Source of the DNA: Bacillus cereus ATCC 14579
GTDB taxonomy: Bacteria; Bacillota; Bacilli; Bacillales; Bacillaceae_G
Assembly (NCBI RefSeq): GCF_000007825.1
Contig: NC_004722.1
Span: forward strand, 4,996,001 to 5,060,000
Direction: 5' to 3'
Length of the DNA stretch: 64,000 nucleotides
Shown: positions 53,282 through 61,824 of the stretch, piece after piece
How positions within the stretch are numbered: position 1 is the first letter of the stretch
Layout: every line of letters begins with the position of its first letter
Program-made: the position numbers and the translations under genes
Notes under the pieces: generated by a model
The model's input: only the letters and a program-made list of their open reading frames with translations
Told to the model about the DNA's origin: nothing
Database searches by the model: none

Positions 53282-53628
53282 TTTTTTTCTGGGCTTTCGT
53301 CATTGGCGGACTCATATGTGTAATCGGCCAACTTATGTTTGATGTCGGCAAACTAACACCCGCTCATACAATGGCAACACTCGTTGTTGCTGGAGCTATA
53401 TTAGATGGATTTAATTTGTATGAGCCATTAATTGATTTCGCTGGAGCCGGGGCAACTGTACCTATTACAAGCTTTGGTAATGCCCTCGTTCATGGCGCAA
53501 TGGAAGAAGCTGCAAAACATGGCATCGTTGGCGTTATTACCGGCATGTTTAAAGTAACGAGCGCCGGTGTATCAGCAGCTATTATTTTCGGCTTCATTGG
53601 AGCATTATTATTCAAACCGAAAGGATAA
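53278..53628 (+). CDS. spoVAE: Stage V sporulation protein AE (EB type)
   Basis: A 116-residue membrane protein with four helices (FVIGGLICVIGQLMFDVGKL, ATLVVAGAILDGFNLYEPLI) and the shared block IDFAGAGATVPITSFGNALV. It pairs with SpoVAC in the Ca-dipicolinate channel. Confidence 0.9.
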   Translation: MIFFWAFVIGGLICVIGQLMFDVGKLTPAHTMATLVVAGAILDGFNLYEPLIDFAGAGATVPITSFGNALVHGAMEEAAKHGIVGVITGMFKVTSAGVSAAIIFGFIGALLFKPKG

Positions 53629-53639
53629 GAGGTGTTTAT

Positions 53640-53846
53640 ATGACTGTTATCGCTAGCGTAAAAACTTGCCTTGCTAGTGTAAGGGGCGCTCAAGCAAGTT
53701 TAAGCTCCCTTTCATTAAATTCACAAGACGAAGAATCAAAACGCGTATTTCATGAATGTATGTTAGAAATGGACAGCGTCATCGCTGATTTAAAGGATAG
53801 AATTTCAGTATTAGAACGTGAAGAACCTCAATATAAAGGGTTTTAA
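53640..53846 (+). CDS. DUF1657 protein, second copy
   Basis: A 68-residue helical protein, paralogous to that at 50973. The shared features are AQASL followed by LD/LN residues, an even helical pattern and the C-terminal EEPQY. It follows spoVAE by 11 bp and has an AAGAGGTG ribosome site. Confidence 0.85.
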   Translation: MTVIASVKTCLASVRGAQASLSSLSLNSQDEESKRVFHECMLEMDSVIADLKDRISVLEREEPQYKGF

Positions 53847-53866
53847 GTAGACTGGAGGAAACGACT

Positions 53867-54736
53867 ATGTCTCACCTGCCGGAATGGACACTTGTCATTC
53901 TTCGCTCTGTATTCATATTAATTATTTTATTCGCTATTACGAAATGGTTAGGGAAAAGACAAATCTCTCAGCTTTCCTTTTTTGAATACATAGCCGGAAT
54001 GACGATTGGTGACATCGCTGCCCAAGTATCTACAGGGCTCGATTCAAAATTTTTTCACGGTGTCTTTGCAATACTCATTTTCGCTGTGGTACCTTTTTTA
54101 ACAGGAATCCTCTCTTTAAAGAACAAAACAGCTCGGGACTTCTTTGAAGGAAAATCTACCGTATTAATAAAAGACGGAAAGATACTCGAAGATAATTTAA
54201 AGAAAGAAAAATATACGAGTGACGAATTACTGGAACTTCTCCGTGGAAAAAGTGCGTTCAGCGTAGCTGAAGTCGAATTTGCTGTCTTAGAACCGAGCGG
54301 AGAATTAAATGTATTATTAAAGAAAGATTCTCAGCCACTTACAGCAAAAGACATCGGTTTAAAAGTACCAAACGAGAAAGAACCACAAACTGTTATTATG
54401 GATGGAAATGTACTAGATGAACCTCTTTCAGCAAGCGGACATAACCGCGCTTGGCTACATTCAGAATTAGAAAAAATCGGTGTTGTTATTGAAAATGTCT
54501 TCCTCGGTCAAGTGGATTCATACGGACAACTTACTATCGACATTTACAATGACAAACTCCAAATGCCTTCTCCTCAAAACAAACCTTTATTATTAGCATC
54601 TTTAAAAAAATGTCATGCTGATCTTGAACTATTTTCCCTAGAAACAAAGTCGAAGTCAGCAAGCGAAATGTATAGTAAAAACGCGAAACAAATCGAAAAG
54701 ATTTTAAATAAAGTAACCTATCTTTTAAAAGACTAA
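53867..54736 (+). CDS. DUF421 (YetF-like) membrane protein
   Basis: A 289-residue protein with three N-terminal helices (RSVFILIILFAITKWLGKRQ, FHGVFAILIFAVVPFLTGIL) and the YetF soluble domain: FFEGKSTVLIKDGKILEDNL, SAFSVAEVEFAVLEPSGELN. Homologues in spoVA2mob operons contribute to the spore inner membrane and heat resistance. It ends with a terminator, so it is the last gene of the operon. Confidence 0.88.
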   Translation: MSHLPEWTLVILRSVFILIILFAITKWLGKRQISQLSFFEYIAGMTIGDIAAQVSTGLDSKFFHGVFAILIFAVVPFLTGILSLKNKTARDFFEGKSTVLIKDGKILEDNLKKEKYTSDELLELLRGKSAFSVAEVEFAVLEPSGELNVLLKKDSQPLTAKDIGLKVPNEKEPQTVIMDGNVLDEPLSASGHNRAWLHSELEKIGVVIENVFLGQVDSYGQLTIDIYNDKLQMPSPQNKPLLLASLKKCHADLELFSLETKSKSASEMYSKNAKQIEKILNKVTYLLKD

Positions 54737-54742
54737 TTATCG

Positions 54743-54780
54743 AAAGAACGCTTCAGTTAAAAGGCGTTCTTTTCTTTTTT
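54743..54780 (+). terminator. Terminator of the spoVA2-like operon
   Basis: AAAGAACGC, 12-base loop, GCGTTCTTTT, followed by T-rich sequence. Confidence 0.85.
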
Positions 54781-54911
54781 CTCCAGTTTTCGTAACGTTT
54801 AAATTTATGTAATTCGGTTATGATGTTGAAGATACATAAGCAGGGAATTTCGAAAACATAGCGAATATTTCATGGTACAACTACATATTTTTTTGATTTA
54901 AAGTGGTTTCG

Positions 54912-54941
54912 TTTGACCTTTATTGACCATAATTGTATTAT
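54912..54941 (+). promoter_or_regulatory. CtsR operator overlapping the clpP promoter
   Basis: On the minus strand GGTCAATAAAGGTCAAA fits the CtsR tandem heptad (GGTCAAANANGGTCAAA) with one change. It overlaps a TTGACC -35 box (54913-54918) and lies ahead of the TATTAT -10 box (54936-54941), with 17-bp spacing. It implies heat-shock repression of clpP by CtsR. Confidence 0.88.
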
Positions 54942-54976
54942 AAGACTAAGAAAGCTTTATAAGGAGGAAATAACAG

Positions 54977-55558
54977 ATGAATTTAATTCCTACAGTAATT
55001 GAACAAACAAATCGTGGAGAACGCGCTTACGATATTTACTCTCGACTATTAAAAGACCGCATCATTATGCTTGGTAGTGCAATTGATGACAACGTAGCTA
55101 ACTCAATCGTTTCCCAGCTTTTATTCTTGGAATCTCAAGATCCAGAAAAAGATATTCACATCTACATCAACAGCCCTGGTGGTTCTATCACAGCGGGTAT
55201 GGCAATCTATGATACAATGCAGTTTATTAAACCACAAGTATCAACAATCTGTATCGGTATGGCTGCATCTATGGGTGCATTCTTACTTGCAGCAGGTGAA
55301 AAAGGAAAACGTTATGCACTTCCAAACAGTGAAGTAATGATTCACCAACCACTTGGTGGAGCACAAGGTCAAGCGACTGAAATCGAAATCGCTGCAAAAC
55401 GTATCCTATTCTTACGTGAAAAACTAAACCAAATTCTTGCTGACCGCACTGGTCAACCACTTGAAGTACTACAACGCGACACAGACCGCGACAACTTCAT
55501 GACAGCAGAAAAAGCTTTAGAATACGGTTTAATCGATAAGATCTTTACAAATCGTTAA
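54977..55558 (+). CDS. clpP: ATP-dependent Clp protease proteolytic subunit
   Basis: A 193-residue serine protease that forms the ClpXP/ClpCP barrel. The catalytic triad is visible: Ser in GMAASMGAFLLAAG (about 98), His in NSEVMIHQPLGG (about 123) and Asp in DTDRDNFMTAEKA (about 172). The full-length N-terminus MNLIPTVIEQTNRGERAYDI is normal. A strong AAGGAGG site precedes the ATG. Confidence 0.98.
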   Translation: MNLIPTVIEQTNRGERAYDIYSRLLKDRIIMLGSAIDDNVANSIVSQLLFLESQDPEKDIHIYINSPGGSITAGMAIYDTMQFIKPQVSTICIGMAASMGAFLLAAGEKGKRYALPNSEVMIHQPLGGAQGQATEIEIAAKRILFLREKLNQILADRTGQPLEVLQRDTDRDNFMTAEKALEYGLIDKIFTNR

Positions 55559-55562
55559 TAAC

Positions 55563-55680
55563 TAAAAGCGGAAGCGGCTCGTTCAGAATCACAGGACGAT
55601 GGAGCCCTGATTCCGAGGCGCTTTTTGCCTCGAATGAAGGGGCGAAGCGACCGGAGATTCTAGCCGCTAGAGCTGGATAC
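55563..55680. repeat. Dispersed structured repeat (B. cereus group bcr-like), second copy
   Basis: Begins AAAAGCGGAAGCGGCTCG and ends CTAGCCGCTAGAGC, with inner hairpin GAGGCGCTTTTTGCCTC. The outer arms AGCGGCT/AGCCGCT differ from the 35.3-kb copy (AGTGGCT/AGCCACT) by paired changes that keep pairing. Confidence 0.75.
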
Positions 55681-55683
55681 ATA

Positions 55684-55713
55684 AAAAAGCGCCCTATTAC
55701 AGGGTGCTTTTTT
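55684..55713. terminator. Terminator downstream of clpP
   Basis: AAAAAAGCGCCCT, four-base loop, AGGGTGCTTTTTT; G-U pairing in the stem. It may serve clpP after the repeat. Confidence 0.7.
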
Positions 55714-55760
55714 ATTATCATGCACCTCCTTCTGGATACCCACCCTGGTATTCACCTAAA

Positions 55761-55832
55761 TATATCAACGATTTTTCAATTATATCGAACAAAACTTAAA
55801 TTATATCAACGATTTTTTTAATATATCAACGG
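55761..55832. repeat. TATATC(A)ACGATTTTT repeats in the clpP-crh interval
   Basis: TATATCAACGATTTTT occurs at 55761-55776 and 55802-55817, with related TATATCGAAC at 55781 and TATATCAACGG at 55822. The rest of the clpP-crh interval holds terminators only. Confidence 0.6.
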
Positions 55833-55923
55833 TTCGACACAACATATCGATTTACCGACAATCTCCGACAAGGACAAACCAGCTAAATACCCCTCCCCGC
55901 TAATCCGCACAAACAACAAAACA

Positions 55924-55952
55924 AAAAGCTATCGCATATACGCGATAGCTTC
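55924..55952 (-). terminator. Terminator of crh
   Basis: On the minus strand AAGCTATCGCG, short loop, CGCGATAGCTT-type arm and T-run, starting at the crh stop codon. Confidence 0.85.
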
Positions 55953-56201
55953 TTATTGTACATATGCAGCTAATGCTTCTAAAGCCTCTTCTGCATCTGA
56001 ACCTTCTGTTGTAATTGTTATCATGCTTCCAGTTCCAATTGCTAAGCTCATAATCCCCATTATGCTCTTTGCATTTACTGTCTTTCCATCTTTCTCGATG
56101 AAGATATCTGCATGAAAGCGATTTGCCTCTTGTACAAACAACGCAGCCGGACGTGCTTGTAAACCGTTTTTTAATGAAACCTGAACTCGTTTTTGAACCA
56201 C
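55953..56201 (-). CDS. crh: Catabolite repression HPr-like protein Crh
   Basis: An 82-residue HPr paralogue. The catalytic His15 of HPr is replaced by Gln (NGLQARPAALFVQEAN), so it cannot act in sugar phosphotransfer, while the regulatory Ser46 is kept (NAKSIMGIMSLAIG). When Ser-phosphorylated by HPr kinase it helps CcpA in carbon catabolite control. It is the last gene of the rapZ-yvcK-whiA-crh group. Confidence 0.95.
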   Translation of the reverse strand: MVQKRVQVSLKNGLQARPAALFVQEANRFHADIFIEKDGKTVNAKSIMGIMSLAIGTGSMITITTEGSDAEEALEALAAYVQ

Positions 56202-56224
56202 AGCTCCATTTCCCCTTTAACCTC

Positions 56225-57175
56225 TTATTTTTTTACTAACGTTTCCCCCGCGCGTAATTTCTCTGCGATTTCATCGATTTTACGCAAACGATGATTAATA
56301 CCCGACTTACTAATCTTCCCCCCGGATACCATCTCACCTAACTCTTTCAATGTTACATCTTGATAATCTCTTCGTAATTGTGCAATCTCTTGTAATTTAT
56401 CCGGCAAAATATCAAGACCAACTGTCTCATCAATATAACGAATATTTTCAATCTGTCTTAGTGCTGCACCAATTGTTTTATTTAAATTAGCTGTTTCGCA
56501 GTTCACTAAACGATTTACAGAATTACGCATATCACGTACGATTCGAATATCTTCAAATCTTAAAAGTGCATTATGAGCACCTATAATATTTAAAAACTCT
56601 GTAATTTTTTCTGCTTCTTTCAAATACGTAATGTACCCTTTTCTTCTTTCCAACGTCTTACTATTTAAATCAAATCCGTTCATCAGTTCACATATAGCAT
56701 CATTATGTTCCTTATATAACGAAAAGATTTCTAAATGATAAGATGATGTTTCTGGGTTATTTACTGAACCACCTGCTAAAAATGCGCCACGTAAGTACGA
56801 TCGTTTACAACATTTCTTCTCAATCAATTCTTGTGATATATTTCGAATAAATGAAAAGTCATCTCGAACGATATGAAGATCAGCTAATATTTCGCGAGAC
56901 TTCTCAACAAGCCGCACAATATATACATTATTTTTCTTCAAGCGCATTTTTTTACGGACAAGCAATTCTACCGTCACGTCATATCCTTTTTTCAAAAGCG
57001 TATAAATCCTTCTTGCAATTGCCGCATTTTCCGTTTGAATATCGATAGATAGACGACGGTTTGAAAAAGAAAGCGACCCGTTCATTCGAAGTAACGCTGA
57101 TAATTCTGCTTTCTCACAGCATTCCTTCATCTCAAGATTCGTCAACTCTTTCTTTGTTTCTGATGCAAATGACAC
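56225..57175 (-). CDS. whiA: WhiA-family cell division/sporulation regulator
   Basis: A 316-residue protein with an N-terminal LAGLIDADG-like domain (SYLRGAFLAGGSVNNPETSS) and a C-terminal helix-turn-helix (LKELGEMVSGGKISKSGINH). I start at GTG 57175 (MSFASETKKEL) because AAGGAGG lies eight bases before it; this gives the 316 residues of B. subtilis WhiA. It supports Z-ring function and chromosome segregation in bacilli. Confidence 0.95.
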   Translation of the reverse strand: MSFASETKKELTNLEMKECCEKAELSALLRMNGSLSFSNRRLSIDIQTENAAIARRIYTLLKKGYDVTVELLVRKKMRLKKNNVYIVRLVEKSREILADLHIVRDDFSFIRNISQELIEKKCCKRSYLRGAFLAGGSVNNPETSSYHLEIFSLYKEHNDAICELMNGFDLNSKTLERRKGYITYLKEAEKITEFLNIIGAHNALLRFEDIRIVRDMRNSVNRLVNCETANLNKTIGAALRQIENIRYIDETVGLDILPDKLQEIAQLRRDYQDVTLKELGEMVSGGKISKSGINHRLRKIDEIAEKLRAGETLVKK

Positions 57176-57263
57176 AGTCAACACCTCCTTATACGATTAT
57201 TATGGAACAAAATTCTTGTCCTATATGAATGAGGAGCGCTACCTCAAACGAGGCAACGCATAT

Positions 57264-58217
57264 TTATAACAATGAATATAAAATGGACGCTAACTTTAAC
57301 GTATCATGCCTTACAACATGATCATCATACTTCGCTAATCCCTCTTGAATAACATCAATATTATTTTCAACAAAACGTTCTTCATCCACTACAACTGGTG
57401 TAGACATTTCTTCCTCATATGACTTGCGTAATTCACAAGGAATCTCACGGTTATTTACAATTGCAGTATTGATAAATGGTTGCCCTAAATGATCGTGTAA
57501 CGCCTGCACATGATCAAAAGCAGTATATCCCATCGTTTCACCCGCTTGTGTCATAACGTTACATACATATACCTTCTTCGCCTTTGCAGCAAGAACAGCG
57601 TCTCCAATTTTGTTAACAACTAAATTGGGCAATATACTCGTATACAAACTTCCAGGACCGAAAACAAGTAAATCAGCTCGTTTAATCTCAGCCAACGTTT
57701 CATGCAATGGCTCTACATCTTCTGGAGTTAAAAAGACACGATTAATCTTCTTTCCGTAATAAGGAATCTTTGATTCACCTGTTACAATTTCCCCATCTTC
57801 AAGTTCCGCATGAAGTACCGCACTTTGATTCGCTGCTGGTAATACACGTCCTCTGACATTTAATACTTTACTTGTTTCTGTAATTGCATGGAAAAAGTCT
57901 CCTGTAATCGAGGTCATACCTGCCAACAATAGATTTCCTAACGCATGACCTTTCAGTCCGTCTCCTGTTGTGAAACGGTGCTGAAATAAAGCTTCCACCA
58001 GTGGCTCTACATCCGATAACGCAACAAGTACGTTACGGATGTCACCTGGAGGTGGAATTTCTAGCTCATCACGTAATCTACCCGAACTGCCACCATCATC
58101 AGCAATTGTAACAACTGCTGTAATATCAACAGGATATTGCTTTAATCCCCTTAATAAAACAGAGAGTCCAGTTCCGCCTCCCATGATGACAATTTTAGGC
58201 TTTCTCTCTTTTTTCAT
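57264..58217 (-). CDS. yvcK: YvcK/GlmR-type UDP-sugar-binding regulator of envelope synthesis
   Basis: A 317-residue CofD-fold protein. The N-terminal GGGTGLSVLLRGLKQYPVDI and TIADDGGSSGRLRDELEIPP bind a nucleotide sugar, and ALGNLLLAGMTSITGDF and FGPGSLYTSILPNLVV are typical. It helps direct carbon to peptidoglycan precursors on gluconeogenic media. It is followed by whiA and preceded closely by rapZ. Confidence 0.95.
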   Translation of the reverse strand: MKKERKPKIVIMGGGTGLSVLLRGLKQYPVDITAVVTIADDGGSSGRLRDELEIPPPGDIRNVLVALSDVEPLVEALFQHRFTTGDGLKGHALGNLLLAGMTSITGDFFHAITETSKVLNVRGRVLPAANQSAVLHAELEDGEIVTGESKIPYYGKKINRVFLTPEDVEPLHETLAEIKRADLLVFGPGSLYTSILPNLVVNKIGDAVLAAKAKKVYVCNVMTQAGETMGYTAFDHVQALHDHLGQPFINTAIVNNREIPCELRKSYEEEMSTPVVVDEERFVENNIDVIQEGLAKYDDHVVRHDTLKLASILYSLL

Positions 58218-58220
58218 CCC

Positions 58221-59102
58221 TTAATGGCCCTTTCTCTTCTCCACATCACGATGAGATACATGAACACTATACTCTGGTTTCAAATGTTTCCCAAGGTATT
58301 CTGTAAGCGTAACAGAACGATGCTGTCCACCTGTACATCCAATTGCAATTACAAGTTGACTTTTGCCTTCTCTTTTATAATGAGGCAGCATGAAAGTAAT
58401 CAGATCCGTCAACTTCTCTAAAAACTTATGTGTCTCATTAAATTTCAGTACATACGAAGAAACTTCTTCATCTAGTCCTGTTAATGGCTTCATATGTGGA
58501 ATGTAATATGGATTTGGTAAAAAACGAACATCAAATACTAAATCTGCATCAATTGGAATACCGTACTTAAATCCAAATGACATAACATTTACACGAAATG
58601 CTTGCTCAGTTTCTGTTGAGAACAAGTGAACAATTTTTTCACGTAATTCTTTCGGTTTTAAATCCGATGTATCAAGCACAATATTCGCTCGTGCCTTCAT
58701 ATCTGTTAATAAATTACGCTCTGCTTCGATTCCCTTTAACGGCAAACCAGTTGGTGCAAGTGGATGCGAACGTCTCGTTTCTTTATAACGAGTTACAAGC
58801 GTACTATCTTTCGCATCTAAAAATAAAATATGAGGAATAATCCATGTACGTTCTGATAAATCATCAAGTGCTCCCCATAAATGTTCGAAAAACTCGCGGC
58901 CACGTAAATCAATACCAAGTGCCACTTTATTCATTTTCCCTTTTGAATCCGCCATAAGCTCAATAAACTTTGGCAATAACATCGGTGGTAAATTATCCAC
59001 ACAAAAATATCCTAAATCTTCAAAACTTTGTAAAGCTACTGTTTTTCCGGCTCCAGACATCCCTGTAATAATTACCATTTTTATATCATTATTCTCTGTC
59101 AT
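58221..59102 (-). CDS. rapZ: RapZ-family RNase adapter / nucleotide-binding protein
   Basis: A 293-residue P-loop protein with Walker A TGMSGAGKT (about 14-22), FCVDNLPPMLLPKFIELM, and the C-terminal domain with GCTGGQHRSVTLTEYL. The B. subtilis homologue is YvcJ, which binds GTP and affects competence. It sits four bases from yvcK. Confidence 0.95.
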   Translation of the reverse strand: MTENNDIKMVIITGMSGAGKTVALQSFEDLGYFCVDNLPPMLLPKFIELMADSKGKMNKVALGIDLRGREFFEHLWGALDDLSERTWIIPHILFLDAKDSTLVTRYKETRRSHPLAPTGLPLKGIEAERNLLTDMKARANIVLDTSDLKPKELREKIVHLFSTETEQAFRVNVMSFGFKYGIPIDADLVFDVRFLPNPYYIPHMKPLTGLDEEVSSYVLKFNETHKFLEKLTDLITFMLPHYKREGKSQLVIAIGCTGGQHRSVTLTEYLGKHLKPEYSVHVSHRDVEKRKGH

Positions 59103-59122
59103 TGTATCCTCTCCTTGACGGT

Positions 59123-59581
59123 TTAACTCGGATCTAATCGATATGAAAGCAACTCAAAATCTGGGGTATATACAAATGTACCGTAGATTATGCCATTTCC
59201 TTTAATTAAATAATCAATAATGTGATAATCTCCTGGCGCCATTGCTAAATCATCAATTTTATCAAATGTATGCCAACCAATGATGCCTTCTTCGCTCTCT
59301 AGTTTGTTTTCTCCTGCAAAATCTGTCGCTAAAAAGGAGAACATCATCCATTCAGAAACAACTTTATCACCTTCTTGGATGACAAAGGTGAAGACCCCCT
59401 TTAACGCTGGGTTTTTCAAATAAATACCTGTTTCTTCACGATACTCGCGAACAACGGAATCTCTTACAGTCTCACCACGCTCCATTTTCCCGCCTGGTGC
59501 AACCCACCAATTTCGGCGAGGTTTTTGGAGTAAGAGTACTTCATTATCTCTAATTAACACACAGTTTGTCACTCTTTGCAT
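59123..59581 (-). CDS. NUDIX hydrolase (YvcI-like)
   Basis: A 152-residue protein with a NUDIX box GKMERGETVRDSVVREYREE (G-x5-E-x7-REUxEE pattern) at about residues 31-52. It likely hydrolyses a nucleotide diphosphate substrate. It heads the rapZ-yvcK-whiA-crh group, as in B. subtilis, with 21 bp to rapZ. Confidence 0.9.
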   Translation of the reverse strand: MQRVTNCVLIRDNEVLLLQKPRRNWWVAPGGKMERGETVRDSVVREYREETGIYLKNPALKGVFTFVIQEGDKVVSEWMMFSFLATDFAGENKLESEEGIIGWHTFDKIDDLAMAPGDYHIIDYLIKGNGIIYGTFVYTPDFELLSYRLDPS

Positions 59582-59768
59582 GTTTCTTCACCTCAGCTAC
59601 TTGCAGTAAAATTTCTCACTGCATACTTCTTTCATTATACTATCAAAAACAGTTTGCTACAACGAAGGAGCCAGTCCTCTTTCGCTAAGCATATGCTACT
59701 CAGCAATTTTAAAAAAGCTTTCTATAACAAGCAATGTAAATGCTTATACTTTGAATGAATAGCATGAA

Positions 59769-59803
59769 AAATCCCCTTAACGATTTTTATCGCCAAGGGG
59801 ATT
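59769..59803 (-). terminator. Terminator of the DUF368 gene
   Basis: On the minus strand AATCCCCTTGGCGAT, loop, ATCGTTAAGGGGATT and T-rich sequence, eight bases beyond the gene. Confidence 0.85.
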
Positions 59804-59810
59804 AAAGCCC

Positions 59811-60635
59811 TTATTTCTTACCGAAATAAGTAACAATCGCAAATCCTAAAATAAAGGTAATGATTGAACTTATAATTGAAAATCCACCAGTCGGAATCCC
59901 AGGGAATACAATTACAATCGAACCGATTACAAGTCCAATAATTGCCGCAAATGTCATACTTTTATAACGATCTAATAAAAAACTAATGCCTTTACTACTT
60001 ACAACAAATCCAACCATAACACCAGCACCGATAACCACGATTAAAGGTAAGTTAAGTGTAGTTAAAGCGTTAATTGCTGTTGGATACACACCAATAATTA
60101 ATAAAATAAACGATCCACTAATTCCAGGAAGCAGCATGGCCATGCTAGCCATCCATCCTGCGAAAAATAAACCAATTGCATTTAAAATTGTTAACGTCGT
60201 AATTGGATCTGCTGCCTTATCTGGTTTAAAGAAAGCTGTAATCGCAACAAGAATTGCTGCAACTATTAATAAAACGATGTGCTTACCTTTAAACGACGAC
60301 TTTGCATCAGCTTCCCTCATTAACATCGGTAATATACTAATAATTAAACCGAGGAAGAAAAATTGAGTCGGTTCATAATGATTTGCAAGTAAATATTTAA
60401 TAACGTGACTTAACGTTAAAAATGCCGCTGCCACACCAGCTGCAAGTGGAATTAAAAATCCTAAATGTTTTTTCCATTCACGACTAAAGAATCCACTAAT
60501 TGCCGCAAGCAATTGTTCATAAATCCCTAACACAACAGCGATTGTACCGCCGCTCACACCAGGAATTAAATCACTAACGCCCATACAAAATCCACGATAT
60601 ATATTACGCCATTCCATACTGAATAAATTCCTCAT
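59811..60635 (-). CDS. DUF368 membrane protein (undecaprenyl phosphate translocase family)
   Basis: A 274-residue protein with about nine membrane helices. Duplicated family motifs appear: GVSDLIPGVSGGTIAVVLGI near residue 20 and MAMLLPGISGSFILLIIGVY near 165. DUF368 proteins were recently linked to recycling of the cell-wall lipid carrier undecaprenyl phosphate across the membrane (PopT-type). The function here is inferred from family. Confidence 0.85.
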   Translation of the reverse strand: MRNLFSMEWRNIYRGFCMGVSDLIPGVSGGTIAVVLGIYEQLLAAISGFFSREWKKHLGFLIPLAAGVAAAFLTLSHVIKYLLANHYEPTQFFFLGLIISILPMLMREADAKSSFKGKHIVLLIVAAILVAITAFFKPDKAADPITTLTILNAIGLFFAGWMASMAMLLPGISGSFILLIIGVYPTAINALTTLNLPLIVVIGAGVMVGFVVSSKGISFLLDRYKSMTFAAIIGLVIGSIVIVFPGIPTGGFSIISSIITFILGFAIVTYFGKK

Positions 60636-60727
60636 TTCTTATAGTGATTTTTTCCGTAAAGTCCAGTATATCAATAAGAAAGCTTATAATCCTTATATTT
60701 TTTGACAAAACTTTGACATTTTCACAC

Positions 60728-60767
60728 AAAAAAAGAAGAAAGCTCCTGTCGGTAGCTTTCTTCTCAC
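60728..60767 (-). terminator. Terminator of trxB
   Basis: On the minus strand GAAGAAAGCTACCGACAGG, then AGCTTTCTTCTTTTTTT; the AAGAAAGCT/AGCTTTCTT arms are perfect. It lies 16 bp after the stop codon. Confidence 0.9.
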
Positions 60768-60782
60768 AAGGTATATTATCCC

Positions 60783-61739
60783 TTATTTTTCTGATACAGT
60801 TTTTAATTCCTCTAATAATTCTTCTACGTAATGTTGTGCACTTTGCGCTGCAATACTACCGTCACCTGTTGCAGTTACAATTTGACGAAGCATTTTTTCA
60901 CGAACATCACCAGCTGCGAAAATACCAGGAATTTTCGTTTCCATACGCTCGTTCGTTTCAAGGTAACCATTTTCATTTGTAATACCTAGTTCAACAAATG
61001 GTTTTGATAAAGGTAACATACCGATGTATACGAATACGCCGTCAGTTTTGACTTCTTTCTCTTCTCCACTATTTACGTCCACAAGTGTTACACTTCCTAC
61101 TTTACCACTTGCTTCGTTGATTTCTTTTATCGTGTGGTTCCAAATGAAATCTACTTTTTCGTTTTGGAAAGCACGGTCTTGTAAAATTTTCTGTGCACGA
61201 AGCGTGTCACGACGGTGAACGATCGTTACTTTTGATGCGAAGCGCGTTAAGAACACACCCTCTTCAACAGCAGAATCTCCGCCGCCAATTACGATAAGTT
61301 CTTTTCCTTTAAAGAATGCTCCGTCACATACTGCACAATATGATACACCGCGGCCGCCAAGTTCTGTTTCACCCGGTACACCAATTTTTTTATACTCTGC
61401 ACCGCTTGCAACGATAATTGCACGTGCTTTATATTCTTTTTTACCAGCAATAATTGTTTTGTATTCCTTACCATCGATGACTTCTTTCACATCACCGTAT
61501 GCATATTCAGCACCAAATTTCTTCGCATGCTCGAACATTTTATTTGATAAATCTGGTCCTAAAATAGACTCATAACCTGGGTAGTTTTCTACATCTTCCG
61601 TGTTTGCCATTTGGCCACCTGGAATACCACGCTCAAGCATTAATGTGCTTAAATTTGCACGAGATGTATATACTGCAGCTGTCATACCAGCTGGTCCTGC
61701 ACCAATAATAACGACATCATAAATTTTTTCTTCTGACAC
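60783..61739 (-). CDS. trxB: Thioredoxin reductase
   Basis: A 318-residue flavoprotein that reduces thioredoxin with NADPH. FAD motif GAGPAGMTAAVYTSRANL, redox pair CAVC (about residue 135, YCAVCDGAFF), NADPH motif GGGDSAVEEGVFL and C-terminal GIFAAGDVR. I start at GTG 61739 (MSEEKIYDVV), preceded by AGGAGTGAATAGT. Confidence 0.96.
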   Translation of the reverse strand: MSEEKIYDVVIIGAGPAGMTAAVYTSRANLSTLMLERGIPGGQMANTEDVENYPGYESILGPDLSNKMFEHAKKFGAEYAYGDVKEVIDGKEYKTIIAGKKEYKARAIIVASGAEYKKIGVPGETELGGRGVSYCAVCDGAFFKGKELIVIGGGDSAVEEGVFLTRFASKVTIVHRRDTLRAQKILQDRAFQNEKVDFIWNHTIKEINEASGKVGSVTLVDVNSGEEKEVKTDGVFVYIGMLPLSKPFVELGITNENGYLETNERMETKIPGIFAAGDVREKMLRQIVTATGDGSIAAQSAQHYVEELLEELKTVSEK

Positions 61740-61824
61740 ACTATTCACTCCTATCCATTCCTACACAATTAAGTTACCCTCATTATACTGTTAGCATCAT
61801 TTTTTTCCCAATGATTTGCTTATC

